Positions 43,226-52,141 are shown, counted from the first letter of the stretch. The stretch is DNA of 64,000 nucleotides from Chroococcidiopsis sp. CCMEE 29 (GCF_023558375.1 NZ_CP083762.1:150273-214272), one strand, 5' to 3'. Program-made: numbers and translations. Notes: generated by a model from the letters alone, not told the origin.

Positions 43226-44341
43226 CTAACCAGAGCATTAAATAGTGAACAGTCTAGGCAGCTGCATAAGCAACGTGTTTCTCGTGGAAGAAGTTTTGCA
43301 CAACGTTAGGGTGACGTTGTGTGCTACGTAAATAGCTACGGATGTTGTTAATCATCTGTGTTTGATTTCTGGGACGTTGCCGCCCAACAGCATTGGCTTT
43401 AACATCATGGTTGAGTAGCTCATTTGGGTTTAGTTCAGGGCTATAAGAAGGCAAGAAAAACAGGCGGATGCGAGCGGCATGACGCTCAACCCAGCTTTTA
43501 ACTACGTGAGAGCGATGCACAGGATGACTATCTACAATCAGAAACACCTTTTGGTCACACTGACGAATCAAACGCCGCAGGAAATCAAGCATGAGCGCGG
43601 CATCAAACCGTTGTGTGAATAACTTGAAGTACAGCTTGCCACGATTGGTAATTGTTGAAATCATATTGCAGCTAAAGCGCTTACCTGTCCCTAACACAAC
43701 TGGCGTTTGTCCAGTTCGTCCATAGGAACGTCCTGCTTGATAATCCGAGCGGACTCCCATTTCGTCTCCCCAGTGAATTTGTGCTTTTTCTTGATGGGCT
43801 TTACGACAAATCTGGGGATACTCAGTTTCTAACCAGTACTGCACTGCCTTGCGATCCTGTTCGTATGCCCGACGCAGCGGTTTTTGTGGTGTAAAACCCC
43901 ATTTCTTGAGATAACGCCCTATTGTCCACACTGACACCGATAGCTCATACCGTTGAGCCAAAAACTGTTGCACTGCTTCGCGTGTCCATAAGTAAAATGG
44001 TAATCCTAAAGCGTCTGGACACTTTTGCTCCATTAACCTCACTGCTGTTGCCGCTTGATGGGGGAGCAGACGTGAGCTAGCACGAGGACCACGCTTTCTT
44101 GCTTTCAACGATGTCGCACCGCTGGAAGCTACCACTTTTGTCCAGTTATGCACTGCTGTACGCGAAACGTTGAAAACACGCGCTGCTTCTGATTTACTCA
44201 TACCGCTCTCGACTGCATTTACCACTCGGTAGCGAAGTGCTTCTTGAGCTTTGGCTGACAGATGGCGAGCGTCTTTGAGTTTCATGGCAGACTCCGGACG
44301 TGGCTACAGCTACTATGTTAACTAATCTATGCTCTGGTTAG
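43226..44341 (-). mobile_element. IS630-family insertion sequence, copy A (1116 bp)
   Basis: The ends are CTAACCAGAGCAT and ATGCTCTGGTTAG, flanked by TA on both sides (43224-43225 and 44342-44343). An identical-length copy with the same protein lies at 56410-57525. The insertion hit the last codons of the response regulator: without it the gene would end RGIVNL, like RGIVSL in the paralogue. With it the product ends RGIVTNQSID. Confidence 0.93.
43254..44285 (-). CDS. IS630-family transposase (copy A)
   Basis: This single 343-residue frame has an N-terminal HTH (NAVESGMSKSEAARVFNVSRTAVHNWTK), a second DNA-binding part (LPFYLWTREAVQQFLAQRYELSVSVWTIGRYLKKWGF) and the DDE core (IHWGDEMGVRSD, VFLIVDSHPVHRSHVV, FLPSYSPELNPNELLNHDVK). 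It is identical to the protein at 56466-57497, which shows very recent transposition. Unlike the other IS630 elements in this window it needs no frameshift. Confidence 0.92.
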   Translation of the reverse strand: MKLKDARHLSAKAQEALRYRVVNAVESGMSKSEAARVFNVSRTAVHNWTKVVASSGATSLKARKRGPRASSRLLPHQAATAVRLMEQKCPDALGLPFYLWTREAVQQFLAQRYELSVSVWTIGRYLKKWGFTPQKPLRRAYEQDRKAVQYWLETEYPQICRKAHQEKAQIHWGDEMGVRSDYQAGRSYGRTGQTPVVLGTGKRFSCNMISTITNRGKLYFKLFTQRFDAALMLDFLRRLIRQCDQKVFLIVDSHPVHRSHVVKSWVERHAARIRLFFLPSYSPELNPNELLNHDVKANAVGRQRPRNQTQMINNIRSYLRSTQRHPNVVQNFFHEKHVAYAAA

Positions 44342-44978
44342 TAACAATGCCGCGTTTAACGGCAACAATTACAGCTTGGGTGCGATCGCTCACATCCAAT
44401 TTATTCAAAATCCGATTGATATGAGATTTAACCGTGCCTTCACCGATACTCAAAGCCGCCGCAATCTCGGCATTACTCATGCCCTGTGCTAGTGAGTGGA
44501 GTACCTCCAATTCTCTTTCACTCAGTTCTGGATTGCTGAGGCGTTGAACCAACTTTGCTCCCACATCGGGCGGAATATACTTCTGACCCCGATGAACGGT
44601 ACGAATGGCATTCAGAAGCTCGTCCGGTTCAGTTTCTTTCAGCAGATAGCCTTTTGCACCTGCCTGCAATCCCCGATAGATATCTTCGTCACTATCATAC
44701 GTGGTTAGTACAATAATCCGAGCAGATTTAGCAGTAGCGCAAATTGCACCAATGGCGGTAACTCCGTCCACTTCAGGCATTCGCAGATCCATTAGCGTGA
44801 CATCCGGTTGGTGTTCCTCAAATAGCGCGATCGCTTGTTCCCCATTCTCTGCTTGGGCAATCACGTTCATATCTGAGTCACGGTCAATAATCGTGGCTAA
44901 TCCTTGCCGAAAAATGGCATGATCGTCTGCAATCAGAATCCGAATTGTTGTGGCTTGGCTCATCGTAATGCTACTCAA
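44322..44978 (-). CDS. NarL/LuxR-type response regulator (copy 2)
   Basis: This 218-residue close paralogue of 24916-25560 has a receiver with Asp in VTLMDLRMPEVDG and a LuxR HTH (LSERELEVLHSLAQGMSNAEIAAALSIGEGTVKSHINRIL). It overlaps the upstream kinase gene by 4 bp, so it is the partner of that kinase. An IS630 inserted at the last codons replaces the native C-terminal residues by TNQSID from the IS end. This probably leaves the protein active. Confidence 0.92.
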   Translation of the reverse strand: MSSITMSQATTIRILIADDHAIFRQGLATIIDRDSDMNVIAQAENGEQAIALFEEHQPDVTLMDLRMPEVDGVTAIGAICATAKSARIIVLTTYDSDEDIYRGLQAGAKGYLLKETEPDELLNAIRTVHRGQKYIPPDVGAKLVQRLSNPELSERELEVLHSLAQGMSNAEIAAALSIGEGTVKSHINRILNKLDVSDRTQAVIVAVKRGIVTNQSID

Positions 44979-47900
44979 GGGTTGACGGTGACGATAATTT
45001 CTGTTCCTTGTCCAGGTTGACTCCGAATCGTGAGTTGTGCGCCGATGCGCTCTGCCCGTTCGCTCATGCCGAGTAAGCCAAAACCCTCAGAAGATGGAAT
45101 ACTCCCAACTCCAAAGCCCTGTCCATTGTCTTTCACACGCAAGCAAACTTGATCGCGATCGTAGACTAGCTCGACTCGAATTTCATCGGCATTGGCGTGT
45201 CTGGTCGCATTCGTTAATGCTTCCTGCCCAATTCGCAGCAGGTTACTCTCAACTTCAGTCGGTAGAGAATACACTGCACCCTCGATCTCATAATATAAAG
45301 TGGTATCCATTGCGGCAGTTCTGAGTTGAGCGACGAGACGATGTAGGGCGCTCTGTAAACTGCCTTCCTCTAAAAGCTGAGGACGGAGCGCTACCACCGA
45401 TCTCCGAGCTTCAGTCAGTCCAGTTCGTGCCAATTCTTTAATCAGATCCAGGTGTCCCCCAGTTGCTTCTAAATCATCCGTTAGCACCTGGTTTGCCGCT
45501 CCTACCTGAGCCAGAATGCCTGTAAACGCCTGAGCGAGTGTGTCGTGAATTTCGCGTGCCATGCGGTTACGTTCTTCCAAAATCGAGGCTGCTTCTGCTT
45601 GCTTTTGTGGTGTGATATCTCGCGCCAGCCAAATCACCTGTTCGTGCTGAATCGGGGCAATGCGAGCCGAAAACCAGATTTCTCGTCCAGCGATCCACTG
45701 GCGGTATTCAACGGTGAGGACTTTTTGGGTTCTCACCACCTGCTGAATATAATTCAGGAATTCATCAGCTTGTTCCTGAGCATAGAGTTGATGCAGTGTT
45801 TTGCCAGTATACTCCTCTCCATAGGATGGATTTCCTTTGATTGCACAGATCAATTGCCCTTCAGCAGTGAAGATACACAGCGGATCGGGAATGGCTGAAA
45901 AGAGCGCTCGCAGTTCTGCTTCAGAGGCTTGCAATGCTGCTTCTGCTTGCTTGCGTTTAATTCCCAATGCCATCTCGCGAGCGGCAAACCCCAATGCCTC
46001 AAAGTGAGACATCGGAATGGATTGTCGAGCAAACATCGCGATCACGCCAACCAACTGCTCATCCAGCAGGATCGGATAGCCTGCAAATGCCACAATACCT
46101 TCTCGCTCTGCCCATTCTTGATCAACAAATGACTCATCAAACACATTGTTGATCAACAGTGGAAAGCTTTCTTGAGCAATTCGTCCAAGTTTCAGGCTAT
46201 TCATGGAAACTCGACTGTAGGTACCGTCAAGACGGGTATACATTCCCGCACTGGCTTGTAACTCCAAAACATTCTGGTCTTTATTGATTGTCCAAATTCG
46301 AGCAAATGCCGCATTCAAGTGCTTAACAACGGCTTCTGCACAGCGATGCAGCATCAAGGGTAAACTATCACTTTGAGCAAGGGCATTGTCCACATCGGCA
46401 CGAAAAGCGGAGAGGATTGCCTGTTCTCGAAACTGAGCCTCGGACTGGCGCAACACCGCTTCTGCCCGTTTGCGATCGTCGATATCCGTAAAAACTCCCA
46501 GCACTCGGATGGGTTCACCAGATTCATTCCAGGTAACAATTTTGCCGACAGAAAGAATCCATTTCCACTGACCATCCTGGGTACGATGGCGAAACTCTGC
46601 TTGATAGTTGGGGACTTCTCCAGTAATACAAGCATGGTAAGCTGCAACCACTGATTCTCTGTCGTCAGGATGCACACTCTCAATCCACTCGTATTTGGTT
46701 GTGTGAAATGTTGCTGGATCGTAGCCCAGCATTGAAGCGTATTCTGGGTTAACCACGATTTCTTCAGTTTTGATATTGATATCGTAGAGTCCTTGATTTG
46801 CAGCGGTTAATGCTAAGCGTAGTCGTTCTTCACTCGTTTGTAGAGCGACTTCTGCTCGTTTGCGATCGCTAATATCCGCAATCACGCCTTCGATGTAGTC
46901 ATCGCCTGCATTCAGATAAGAAGAGAAAAGTCCCCAAAACTGTGTGCCATCTCGTTTTCGCAGCTGTGCTTCAAAGCTTCGCACTTCCCCATCACGCTTC
47001 AGCAACTCAATGGCTTGTTGGCGATCGCTGGGATTTACAAAATAGCCGATGCTGTGTTCCAGCCCAATAATCTCCTCCGGTGAATCAAAGCCCAACAGAT
47101 TGGCAAGGCGTTGATTGGCATTGAGAATTAATTCATCCGAGAAGCGGGTTCGGAAGATGCCGACCTGTGAGTTTTCAAAGATAGCTCGGAACTTGGCTTC
47201 ACTGCGTTGTAATGCCTCTTCTGCTTGTCTACGCTGGGTGGTGTCATTGCCCACCGATAAGATTTCAACGACCTCTCCCTGTTCATTGAAGATGGCTTGA
47301 TTCGACCAAACAACCCAAACTCGCCGCCCGTCTCGACACAGGTTTTCACCCTCGCCTTGCGGGTACGATTGAGGATTGCGAAGTAAATCATGGACAAAGG
47401 GTCTCATATCGCGTCCAGAAAGTTCGGCTTCTGGAATGATGGTTTCAAATAAGCTCCGCCCTAAAATCTCATGTTCTTCATAGCCCAACAATTTCACCCC
47501 ATAATCGTTGATGTAGCGAATTCGTCCTTGCGGATCATAGCGAATGATGATGGAATTCGCGGTTTGCAGCAGATTGCGATAATTTGCTTCACTTTGTCTC
47601 AATGCGGCTTCGGTTTGTTGACGTTCCGCGATCTCCTGCTGTAAGGCTTGAGTGCGCTCTTCTACCTTCCGTTCCAGTGTTTCGGCATAGTCTGCTAACC
47701 GTTCATACAACCGAGCATTCTCCAGTGAAATTGCTGCCTGAGCCATCAACAGTTTAAGAACTTGCAAGCGATCGCGGGTAAACACTCCGGCACTGAGATT
47801 GTTCTCCAGATAAAGGATGCCAATAAGCTCACTTTGCTTGAGAATTGGCATACAGAGGAGCGATCGCGTCTGTTGGTTCTGAATATACAAATCAGTTAAA

Positions 47901-48214
47901 AAGGACGATTCGCTGACTGCATCATCAAGTACTAAAGTTTCTTGAGTGCGTTCTACTAAGTGAATGACAGAGGCAGGAATCGTTGCACAGTCAGCAACAG
48001 CAAGCTTTTCTAGGTCACACTCTCTACTTCTGCTGCATTGAGCCACCACTGTGAGTTGATCCTCTTCCAGGAGAACCAGAGCGCCAGTTTCGGCTCCTGC
48101 ATTTTCGATTACCACCTGCATCAACGGGGCAATGAATCGATCGAGATGGATGATTTCTGAGAGAGCTTGAGCCGTTTTCATTGAATTCTCCCCCGACGAA
48201 GAACTGTCAGCCAT
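44975..48214 (-). CDS. Multi-sensor (GAF/PAS) histidine kinase
   Basis: This 1079-residue protein has a GAF domain (~15-170, MQVVIENAGAETGALVLLEEDQ), about four PAS/PAC units (~200-640), a second GAF (~650-800) and a further PAS. It ends in HisKA_3 (MAREIHDTLAQAFTGIL) and HATPase_c (ALTNATRHANAD, DNGQGFG, GFGLLGMSERAERIG). The last ~250 residues are nearly the same as in the 2099-residue kinase at 25557-31856. It lacks that protein's Ser/Thr kinase, ATPase and TPR parts. No membrane segment is seen, so it is a cytosolic sensor. Confidence 0.93.
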   Translation of the reverse strand: MADSSSSGENSMKTAQALSEIIHLDRFIAPLMQVVIENAGAETGALVLLEEDQLTVVAQCSRSRECDLEKLAVADCATIPASVIHLVERTQETLVLDDAVSESSFLTDLYIQNQQTRSLLCMPILKQSELIGILYLENNLSAGVFTRDRLQVLKLLMAQAAISLENARLYERLADYAETLERKVEERTQALQQEIAERQQTEAALRQSEANYRNLLQTANSIIIRYDPQGRIRYINDYGVKLLGYEEHEILGRSLFETIIPEAELSGRDMRPFVHDLLRNPQSYPQGEGENLCRDGRRVWVVWSNQAIFNEQGEVVEILSVGNDTTQRRQAEEALQRSEAKFRAIFENSQVGIFRTRFSDELILNANQRLANLLGFDSPEEIIGLEHSIGYFVNPSDRQQAIELLKRDGEVRSFEAQLRKRDGTQFWGLFSSYLNAGDDYIEGVIADISDRKRAEVALQTSEERLRLALTAANQGLYDINIKTEEIVVNPEYASMLGYDPATFHTTKYEWIESVHPDDRESVVAAYHACITGEVPNYQAEFRHRTQDGQWKWILSVGKIVTWNESGEPIRVLGVFTDIDDRKRAEAVLRQSEAQFREQAILSAFRADVDNALAQSDSLPLMLHRCAEAVVKHLNAAFARIWTINKDQNVLELQASAGMYTRLDGTYSRVSMNSLKLGRIAQESFPLLINNVFDESFVDQEWAEREGIVAFAGYPILLDEQLVGVIAMFARQSIPMSHFEALGFAAREMALGIKRKQAEAALQASEAELRALFSAIPDPLCIFTAEGQLICAIKGNPSYGEEYTGKTLHQLYAQEQADEFLNYIQQVVRTQKVLTVEYRQWIAGREIWFSARIAPIQHEQVIWLARDITPQKQAEAASILEERNRMAREIHDTLAQAFTGILAQVGAANQVLTDDLEATGGHLDLIKELARTGLTEARRSVVALRPQLLEEGSLQSALHRLVAQLRTAAMDTTLYYEIEGAVYSLPTEVESNLLRIGQEALTNATRHANADEIRVELVYDRDQVCLRVKDNGQGFGVGSIPSSEGFGLLGMSERAERIGAQLTIRSQPGQGTEIIVTVNP

Positions 48215-48523
48215 CCCCTAAAGTATATCGTTCGCCAAACTCCAGAAAATTAAGCTTCTGGGTGAATTTTTTGAAGGTTTTTCAATGACACTGCTGCGCC
48301 AAAACGCCGTTCCAGTTAGCTTGCCGACTTGCGATCGCTGCTTCTTCCATTGGCAAGACCTCACCAACTCAGCCAGCGACCGAGCTTTCAGTAAAACCGT
48401 TCCCGTCTATTAATCACATACTATCAATGTCGTCAAATTTCATCGGCAGAGACTAGAAAGCATTGCTAAAGCAGTTTGAGTCGTCATAGATTTGCTTCCT
48501 GTCGCACTATGGCAATGAGTGGA

Positions 48524-48922
48524 TTACTTCAGTACTGCTGTTGCCTCAACCTCCACCAATGTTTCTGGAGAAGCGAGTGAGGCAACGCCAATGCCAGTCA
48601 GTGCTGGGCGCGACTCTCCCAGATATTGCGTCAGAATCGGTGCGATATCCTCAAGAAATTCTCCAAATTCACCCCGAATGTAAATGCGAACGTTAAGCAG
48701 ATTCTCGATCGAGCTTCCCGCTGCATCCAAGACGATGGTTAGGTTCGTCAGCGCCTTTGAGAGTTGCCCCTCGACGGTATGGCTTGAAACTTGGTGGTTC
48801 ATGTCCCAGTCAACCTGACCAGAAATGTAGACAGTACCCATTGCGGTATCGACAACGGCATGGGACAATCCATGCGGTCTGCCATCATAGCGTTGTGGTG
48901 GATTAATCAGTTGCTTTCTCAT
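48524..48922 (-). CDS. RidA-family protein
   Basis: This 132-residue RidA/YjgF/UK114 protein reads GRPHGLSHAVVDTAMGTVYISGQVDWDMNHQ at the start. The C-terminal block RPALTGIGVASLASPETLVEVEATAVL is conserved, although the usual Arg-Cys/Arg pair near IRxxxxG is partly changed. RidA proteins remove reactive enamine/imine intermediates or act on related small molecules as trimers. Operator module C (48959-49020) is directly upstream, linking it to the AraC-type regulon. Confidence 0.87.
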   Translation of the reverse strand: MRKQLINPPQRYDGRPHGLSHAVVDTAMGTVYISGQVDWDMNHQVSSHTVEGQLSKALTNLTIVLDAAGSSIENLLNVRIYIRGEFGEFLEDIAPILTQYLGESRPALTGIGVASLASPETLVEVEATAVLK

Positions 48923-48958
48923 GGTCTAATCCCTGTATAAAAGGTTCTAACGATCCCA

Positions 48959-49020
48959 AGTTTACTGAATTCCAATGCTTGATTTCTTTCAGATTCTTAT
49001 GGTGCTTTGTTAAATTCTTG
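48959..49020 (-). promoter_or_regulatory. AraC-type operator/promoter module C
   Basis: The proximal half-site TAAGAATCTGA (48989-48999) and a weaker distal one CAAGAATTTAA (49010-49020) lie 21 bp apart, with exactly 24 bp to TAAACT (48959-48964). It lies in front of the RidA gene. The TCAAGCATTGGAA core between half-site and -10 is the same as in module A. Confidence 0.7.
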
Positions 49021-49105
49021 TGGGCGAAGTATCGTTGCATAGTCACGGGCAAAGTTTTCAAAATGGCGTGGTGCTTTGCCTATTACCTCCTGCACTCCCG
49101 CTCCG
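48997..49105 (-). pseudogene. NmrA/SDR-like C-terminal remnant
   Basis: The minus strand reads TSGAGVQEVIGKAPRHFENF then ARDYATILRPQEFNKAP and a stop. This is the tail of NAD(P)-binding NmrA-like proteins (TGxxPRSFxDFARDYA). Its stop codon lies inside the proximal half-site of module C, the same overlap seen with AraC in module B. The N-terminal part is missing. Confidence 0.55.
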
Positions 49106-49122
49106 CTCGTTCTCGTCCATTC

Positions 49123-49490
49123 TTAAATACTAAATTGATTCCGAAGATGCGCCTTTGAGGAATATTTCAACGATACAAATTTTCCCTGTTCAGCCATCCG
49201 TTGTTCTGCAATCTCCCAACTTGGCAATTCTGAACTGTCTTGATTCCAATGCACAAACGAGGCTTCAGCCGACCACTCTACTAACTTTGGCATTGCTTCA
49301 CGATGAGCATCCGCCATCATGTATGTTTGCATTGAGGCTTAATTGTCCCAAGCAGTTAGCGTCCAATAAGCGGTTTCGGTTTGTGATCGCGTTACTGTCT
49401 GAATGTTGCCAGAAGCCTGTTTTGACTAATCGTAGGCGCGAGCTGCGTACTCTAGAAAAGCTGGGAGATAATAAGGCATCTTAACAGTAA
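49123..49490 (-). pseudogene. DUF3291-like/monooxygenase-like gene with two in-frame stops
   Basis: In one frame the minus strand reads MPYYLPAFLEYAARAYD, stop, SKQASGNIQTVTRSQTETAYWTLTAWDN, stop, ASMQTYMMADAHREAMPKLVEWSAEASFVHWNQDSSELPSWEIAEQRM. The last part is like DUF3291 proteins, a dimeric alpha/beta-barrel family. Both stops could come from single base changes. Operator module D lies upstream. Confidence 0.6.
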
Positions 49491-49557
49491 CCGAGTAACT
49501 GAAATGACTGCCCTAACACTTCTCCATTGTCTAAGATCGCTCTTGTTCTATGTTTGA

Positions 49558-49619
49558 AGTGTATTAATTTCCAAGGCTTGACCGCTTTCAAATTTTAACT
49601 GTAATTTTTCAGATTTTTA
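49558..49619 (-). promoter_or_regulatory. AraC-type operator/promoter module D
   Basis: Half-sites TAAAAATCTGA (49609-49619) and TTAAAATTTGA (49588-49598) lie 21 bp apart, with 24 bp to TACACT (49558-49563) and TCAAGCCTTGGAA between. It is the most diverged of the four modules and stands in front of the decayed DUF3291-like gene. Confidence 0.65.
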
Positions 49620-49735
49620 TGGTGTTGGTATTCCTGAAAACAGCGCGACGTAGCCGACGACTTCAACAGATACTTCTCTAAACTGCTGATTGAGCGATCG
49701 CACTAAACTTTCAGGGCTATCCTGTTGATTCGAGC
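49617..49735 (-). pseudogene. Unidentified C-terminal gene remnant
   Basis: The minus strand reads SNQQDSPESLVRSLNQQFRE then VSVEVVGYVALFSGIPTP and a stop. I do not recognise the family. As at the other modules, the stop codon is the start of the distal half-site. The remaining sequence up to 50096 shows no supportable gene; the frame at 49725-49934 has no features. Confidence 0.4.
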
Positions 49736-50096
49736 AGATGCCTTTCTGTTTGTATACCTTCATCAGGCGCTTCGCAAACCAATTCCGTTGTATACATCCT
49801 GCAACAATGTAGAGTCAAAAATAATAGCATTGGGATTCATCAAAGCTTTAAGACAATCGATTCTGATTCAATCAAACCAGGAAGACAGTGAAGTAGGAGT
49901 ATTGTTACGGAAAGTGTCGTCAGGGGCAAAGTAATGAATAGAGTACCGAATTTGATTGAGGAGTTGGAACTTTATCCACTTTGTTTCTGGTTCAGCGAGT
50001 AAAGATGGGCGATCCGCAATCTTTGAAACCTAAGTATACCAACGGTTTCCAGACCATCTTACAGGTTTTTACACGTATCTCGGCTCAATACCTAAG

Positions 50097-50522
50097 TCAG
50101 TTGTGTTGCTCAGTGTGCCCCAGTTGAGCGTAAATAGTGTCGTTATCCCAGTAGCATGTGATTTTTTCAATGAGACCTTGGTCATCAAAGTCAAAGATAT
50201 ACAGGTGCGGAGCGTAGAATGACCGACTCTTGTTCTGGATGTTGCCGATGTCCTTAGCCTGCGTACCGCTATTTACAATTTCACATGTCACGCTGCCTTC
50301 CCGTCCTTCCCTTAGACTCACCACTTCCGAGTGGAAGTTGGGAAACACATCAATGTACAGTCGCCACACTCCCACAGCCTCTTGGCAAACAGACCCTGTA
50401 CCGCTTTCGCCCAGCGGAACGTAGCGGAACGTGGCAGCTTGTGAGCACAGAGCCAACATTCCCTCTATGTCATGTGCCGTGTAGGCGTCGAAGAAAGCCT
50501 GTGCCTTTTCCGCGTTGCTCAT
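50097..50522 (-). CDS. SnoaL-like/NTF2-like protein
   Basis: The ATG at 50522 (MSNAEKAQAFFDAYTAHDIEGML) is the family-like start, preceded by an A-rich AAAGAAGGGG stretch; the longer frame from 50579 is not needed. The 141-residue product contains AVGVWRLYIDVFPNFHSEVVSL and YAPHLYIFDFDDQGLIEKITCYWDNDTIYAQLG, a classic SnoaL pattern. The substrate is unknown. It is not closely related to the SnoaL-like protein at 42344-42943. Confidence 0.82.
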   Translation of the reverse strand: MSNAEKAQAFFDAYTAHDIEGMLALCSQAATFRYVPLGESGTGSVCQEAVGVWRLYIDVFPNFHSEVVSLREGREGSVTCEIVNSGTQAKDIGNIQNKSRSFYAPHLYIFDFDDQGLIEKITCYWDNDTIYAQLGHTEQHN

Positions 50523-50829
50523 GTTTATAACCCCTTCTTTTCCATGTAGCCTGATGCTCTTTGGCGACCCTAGCCACATACTTCTGCTTTGTTAGGTAGT
50601 TGCTAACCCAACTATTAATTAAACCGCACAAACACTGTCTAGAACCACCACTTTGTATGTTAGGTCGATTCATAGTATAAACTGAGACTAACATTTCAGC
50701 CTGCTAACGGCTGTCTAGCATGCATCTGAAGAGCGCTATTTCCCTAAGACGGTGCTCGCACATTGCGTTCTCATAAGTAGTCTACTCAATTGCTGCAAGA
50801 TCTGAGTCTCTTGCAGAAGAGCGGTTGAA

Positions 50830-50851
50830 AATATAGTAAATTTACTATATT
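50830..50851. promoter_or_regulatory. 22-bp perfect palindrome, operator of higBA
   Basis: AATATAGTAAA is followed directly by its reverse complement TTTACTATATT, with no spacer. It lies 13 bp before the toxin ATG and next to the Shine-Dalgarno GAGGAG. Such dyads are where HigA-type antitoxins bind to repress their own operon. Confidence 0.75.
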
Positions 50852-50864
50852 ATGTGAGGAGTGA

Positions 50865-51227
50865 ATGACGGAAAAGCCGCGTTCCCTAGTTTGGTTGGGC
50901 AATTCTTTGGACAATCTGCGAGCGTTTCCTGAAGCGGTGCAAAAGGATGTGGGGGATGATCTGCAGGTTGTTCAATGGGGTGGGACACCTTCCAGCGCCA
51001 AGCCTTTCAAGAGTGTTGGCTCTGGGGTTTATGAACTGGTGGAACGCTATGACACGAACGCTTATCGGGTCGTCTATGCTGTCAAGCTAGGTATGAAAAT
51101 CTATGTCCTGCATGCTTTCCAAAAGAAAGCGAAGACAGGGATTAAGACGCCGCAGCCTGATGTCGACTTGATCCGTAGACAATACGATCTGGCTGTAAAG
51201 ATTGCTAAACAGGAGCAAGGGAAATGA
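50865..51227 (+). CDS. higB: Gp49-like (HigB-type) toxin
   Basis: This 120-residue protein is of the phage Gp49-like/RelE superfamily: SLVWLGNSLDNLRAFPEAVQKDVGDDLQVVQWGG, VYELVERYDTNAYRVVYAVKLGMKIYVLHAFQKKAKTGIKTP. Members cleave mRNA on the ribosome. It precedes its antitoxin with a 4-bp overlap, the reversed order typical of HigBA, and has GAGGAG upstream of the ATG. The frame and key basic residues appear intact. Confidence 0.88.
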   Translation: MTEKPRSLVWLGNSLDNLRAFPEAVQKDVGDDLQVVQWGGTPSSAKPFKSVGSGVYELVERYDTNAYRVVYAVKLGMKIYVLHAFQKKAKTGIKTPQPDVDLIRRQYDLAVKIAKQEQGK

Positions 51228-51553
51228 ACGAAGAAACTGGCGTGTTCGAGGGCAGTGGCAACGTCTATGCCGACCTTGGACTGGCTGACGCCGACGAATT
51301 GTATATGCGGGCAAAAATCGGTGTCCAGGTATTAAACATTCTTAAAGAGCGGCACCTCAAGCAGCGGGAAGTGGCCGATCTTCTTGGCATTGTTCAGCCT
51401 GATGTTTCGCTGCTGATGCGGGGACGATTCAACCGGTTCAGCACCGAGAAGCTGCTGGATTTTCTGAAAAGGCTCGATCAGGAGGTCATCCTGGTCATTA
51501 ATAGCCGCAGTCACCATCATCAGCACCAAGCAGGGATTTCTTTACCCTTGTAA
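51224..51553 (+). CDS. higA: XRE-family antitoxin (HigA-type)
   Basis: This 109-residue protein has an HTH (LNILKERHLKQREVADLLGIVQPDVSLLMRGRFNRFSTEKLLDFLKRL) of the HigA2/COG5606 type, followed by a strand (QEVILVINSRS). It overlaps the toxin by ATGA. It should neutralise the toxin and repress through the palindrome at 50830-50851. The short His-rich tail (HHHQHQ) is unusual but may not matter. Confidence 0.88.
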   Translation: MNEETGVFEGSGNVYADLGLADADELYMRAKIGVQVLNILKERHLKQREVADLLGIVQPDVSLLMRGRFNRFSTEKLLDFLKRLDQEVILVINSRSHHHQHQAGISLPL

Positions 51554-51755
51554 GTAGCGCTTCTACGCAGAATCCTGCTATCTTCCTTCCCCCTCTTGTG
51601 GTTTGGGGGCCCAGGGAGATACCGCCTGCCTGCGTGGCGTGGTCGCCGCGTATACAGGCGGAAATGGATGCCTATCTGGTGCGCCCTAGTGAATAGGGAA
51701 ATATTCGGGCTGCCGCCGCTCAAGGGGTCGGATTCATCAGGAGACAAAGCATCCG

Positions 51756-52073
51756 CTCAATAGCCGCCGCCCGTGTACTTTTGCTGCATCTCCTCGCGTA
51801 CCAGGCGCTGGATGTGGGTTTTTGACAGTCCTCTCCCTGGGCTTGGAGCCATGCCATCATTTCCGCATCGAGCTGCACGGGAATGGTTAGTGTGACACGC
51901 TGCCATTCCTCGTCGGTGATTTCCTCCGCGTCGGGATCTGCCGCTATCGCCGCTTCAATCTCTGCATCGGTCATGGCTTTGACCCGCTGCCAATCGGTGC
52001 GGCTCTCCCCCTGTGCTTCCATCGCGGCTAGTTCTTTGCTGGTATAGCTAACGATATTCTCTGGCATCTTCAT
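51756..52073 (-). pseudogene. BrnA-like antitoxin, frameshifted
   Basis: The frame begins MKMPENIVSYTSKELAAMEAQGESRTDWQRVKAMTDAEIEAAI, then VTLTIPVQLDAEMMAWLQAQG, as in COG3514/BrnA antitoxins. After AQG the expected ribbon-helix-helix end appears in a neighbouring frame (RGLSKTHIQRLVREEMQQKYTGGGY, stop at 51756). One base has therefore been lost or gained near 51845. No BrnT toxin is next to it, so it is a remnant. Confidence 0.75.
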
Positions 52074-52141
52074 CCCTCCGGCGTTCCTTACGATTAGCGA
52101 GCCTTCGCCATTTCAGCACCTTGCTTTCCCGACGTTGGGGT

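Noticed and set aside
49725-49934. 69-residue open frame
   Set aside because: It runs opposite to a recognisable gene tail and operator module and has no family features.
50580-50720. GTTAGGT and GCTAAC motifs near the SnoaL-like gene that look like integron core sites
   Set aside because: No paired attC-like stem with matching inner boxes could be drawn, unlike at 41381-41479.
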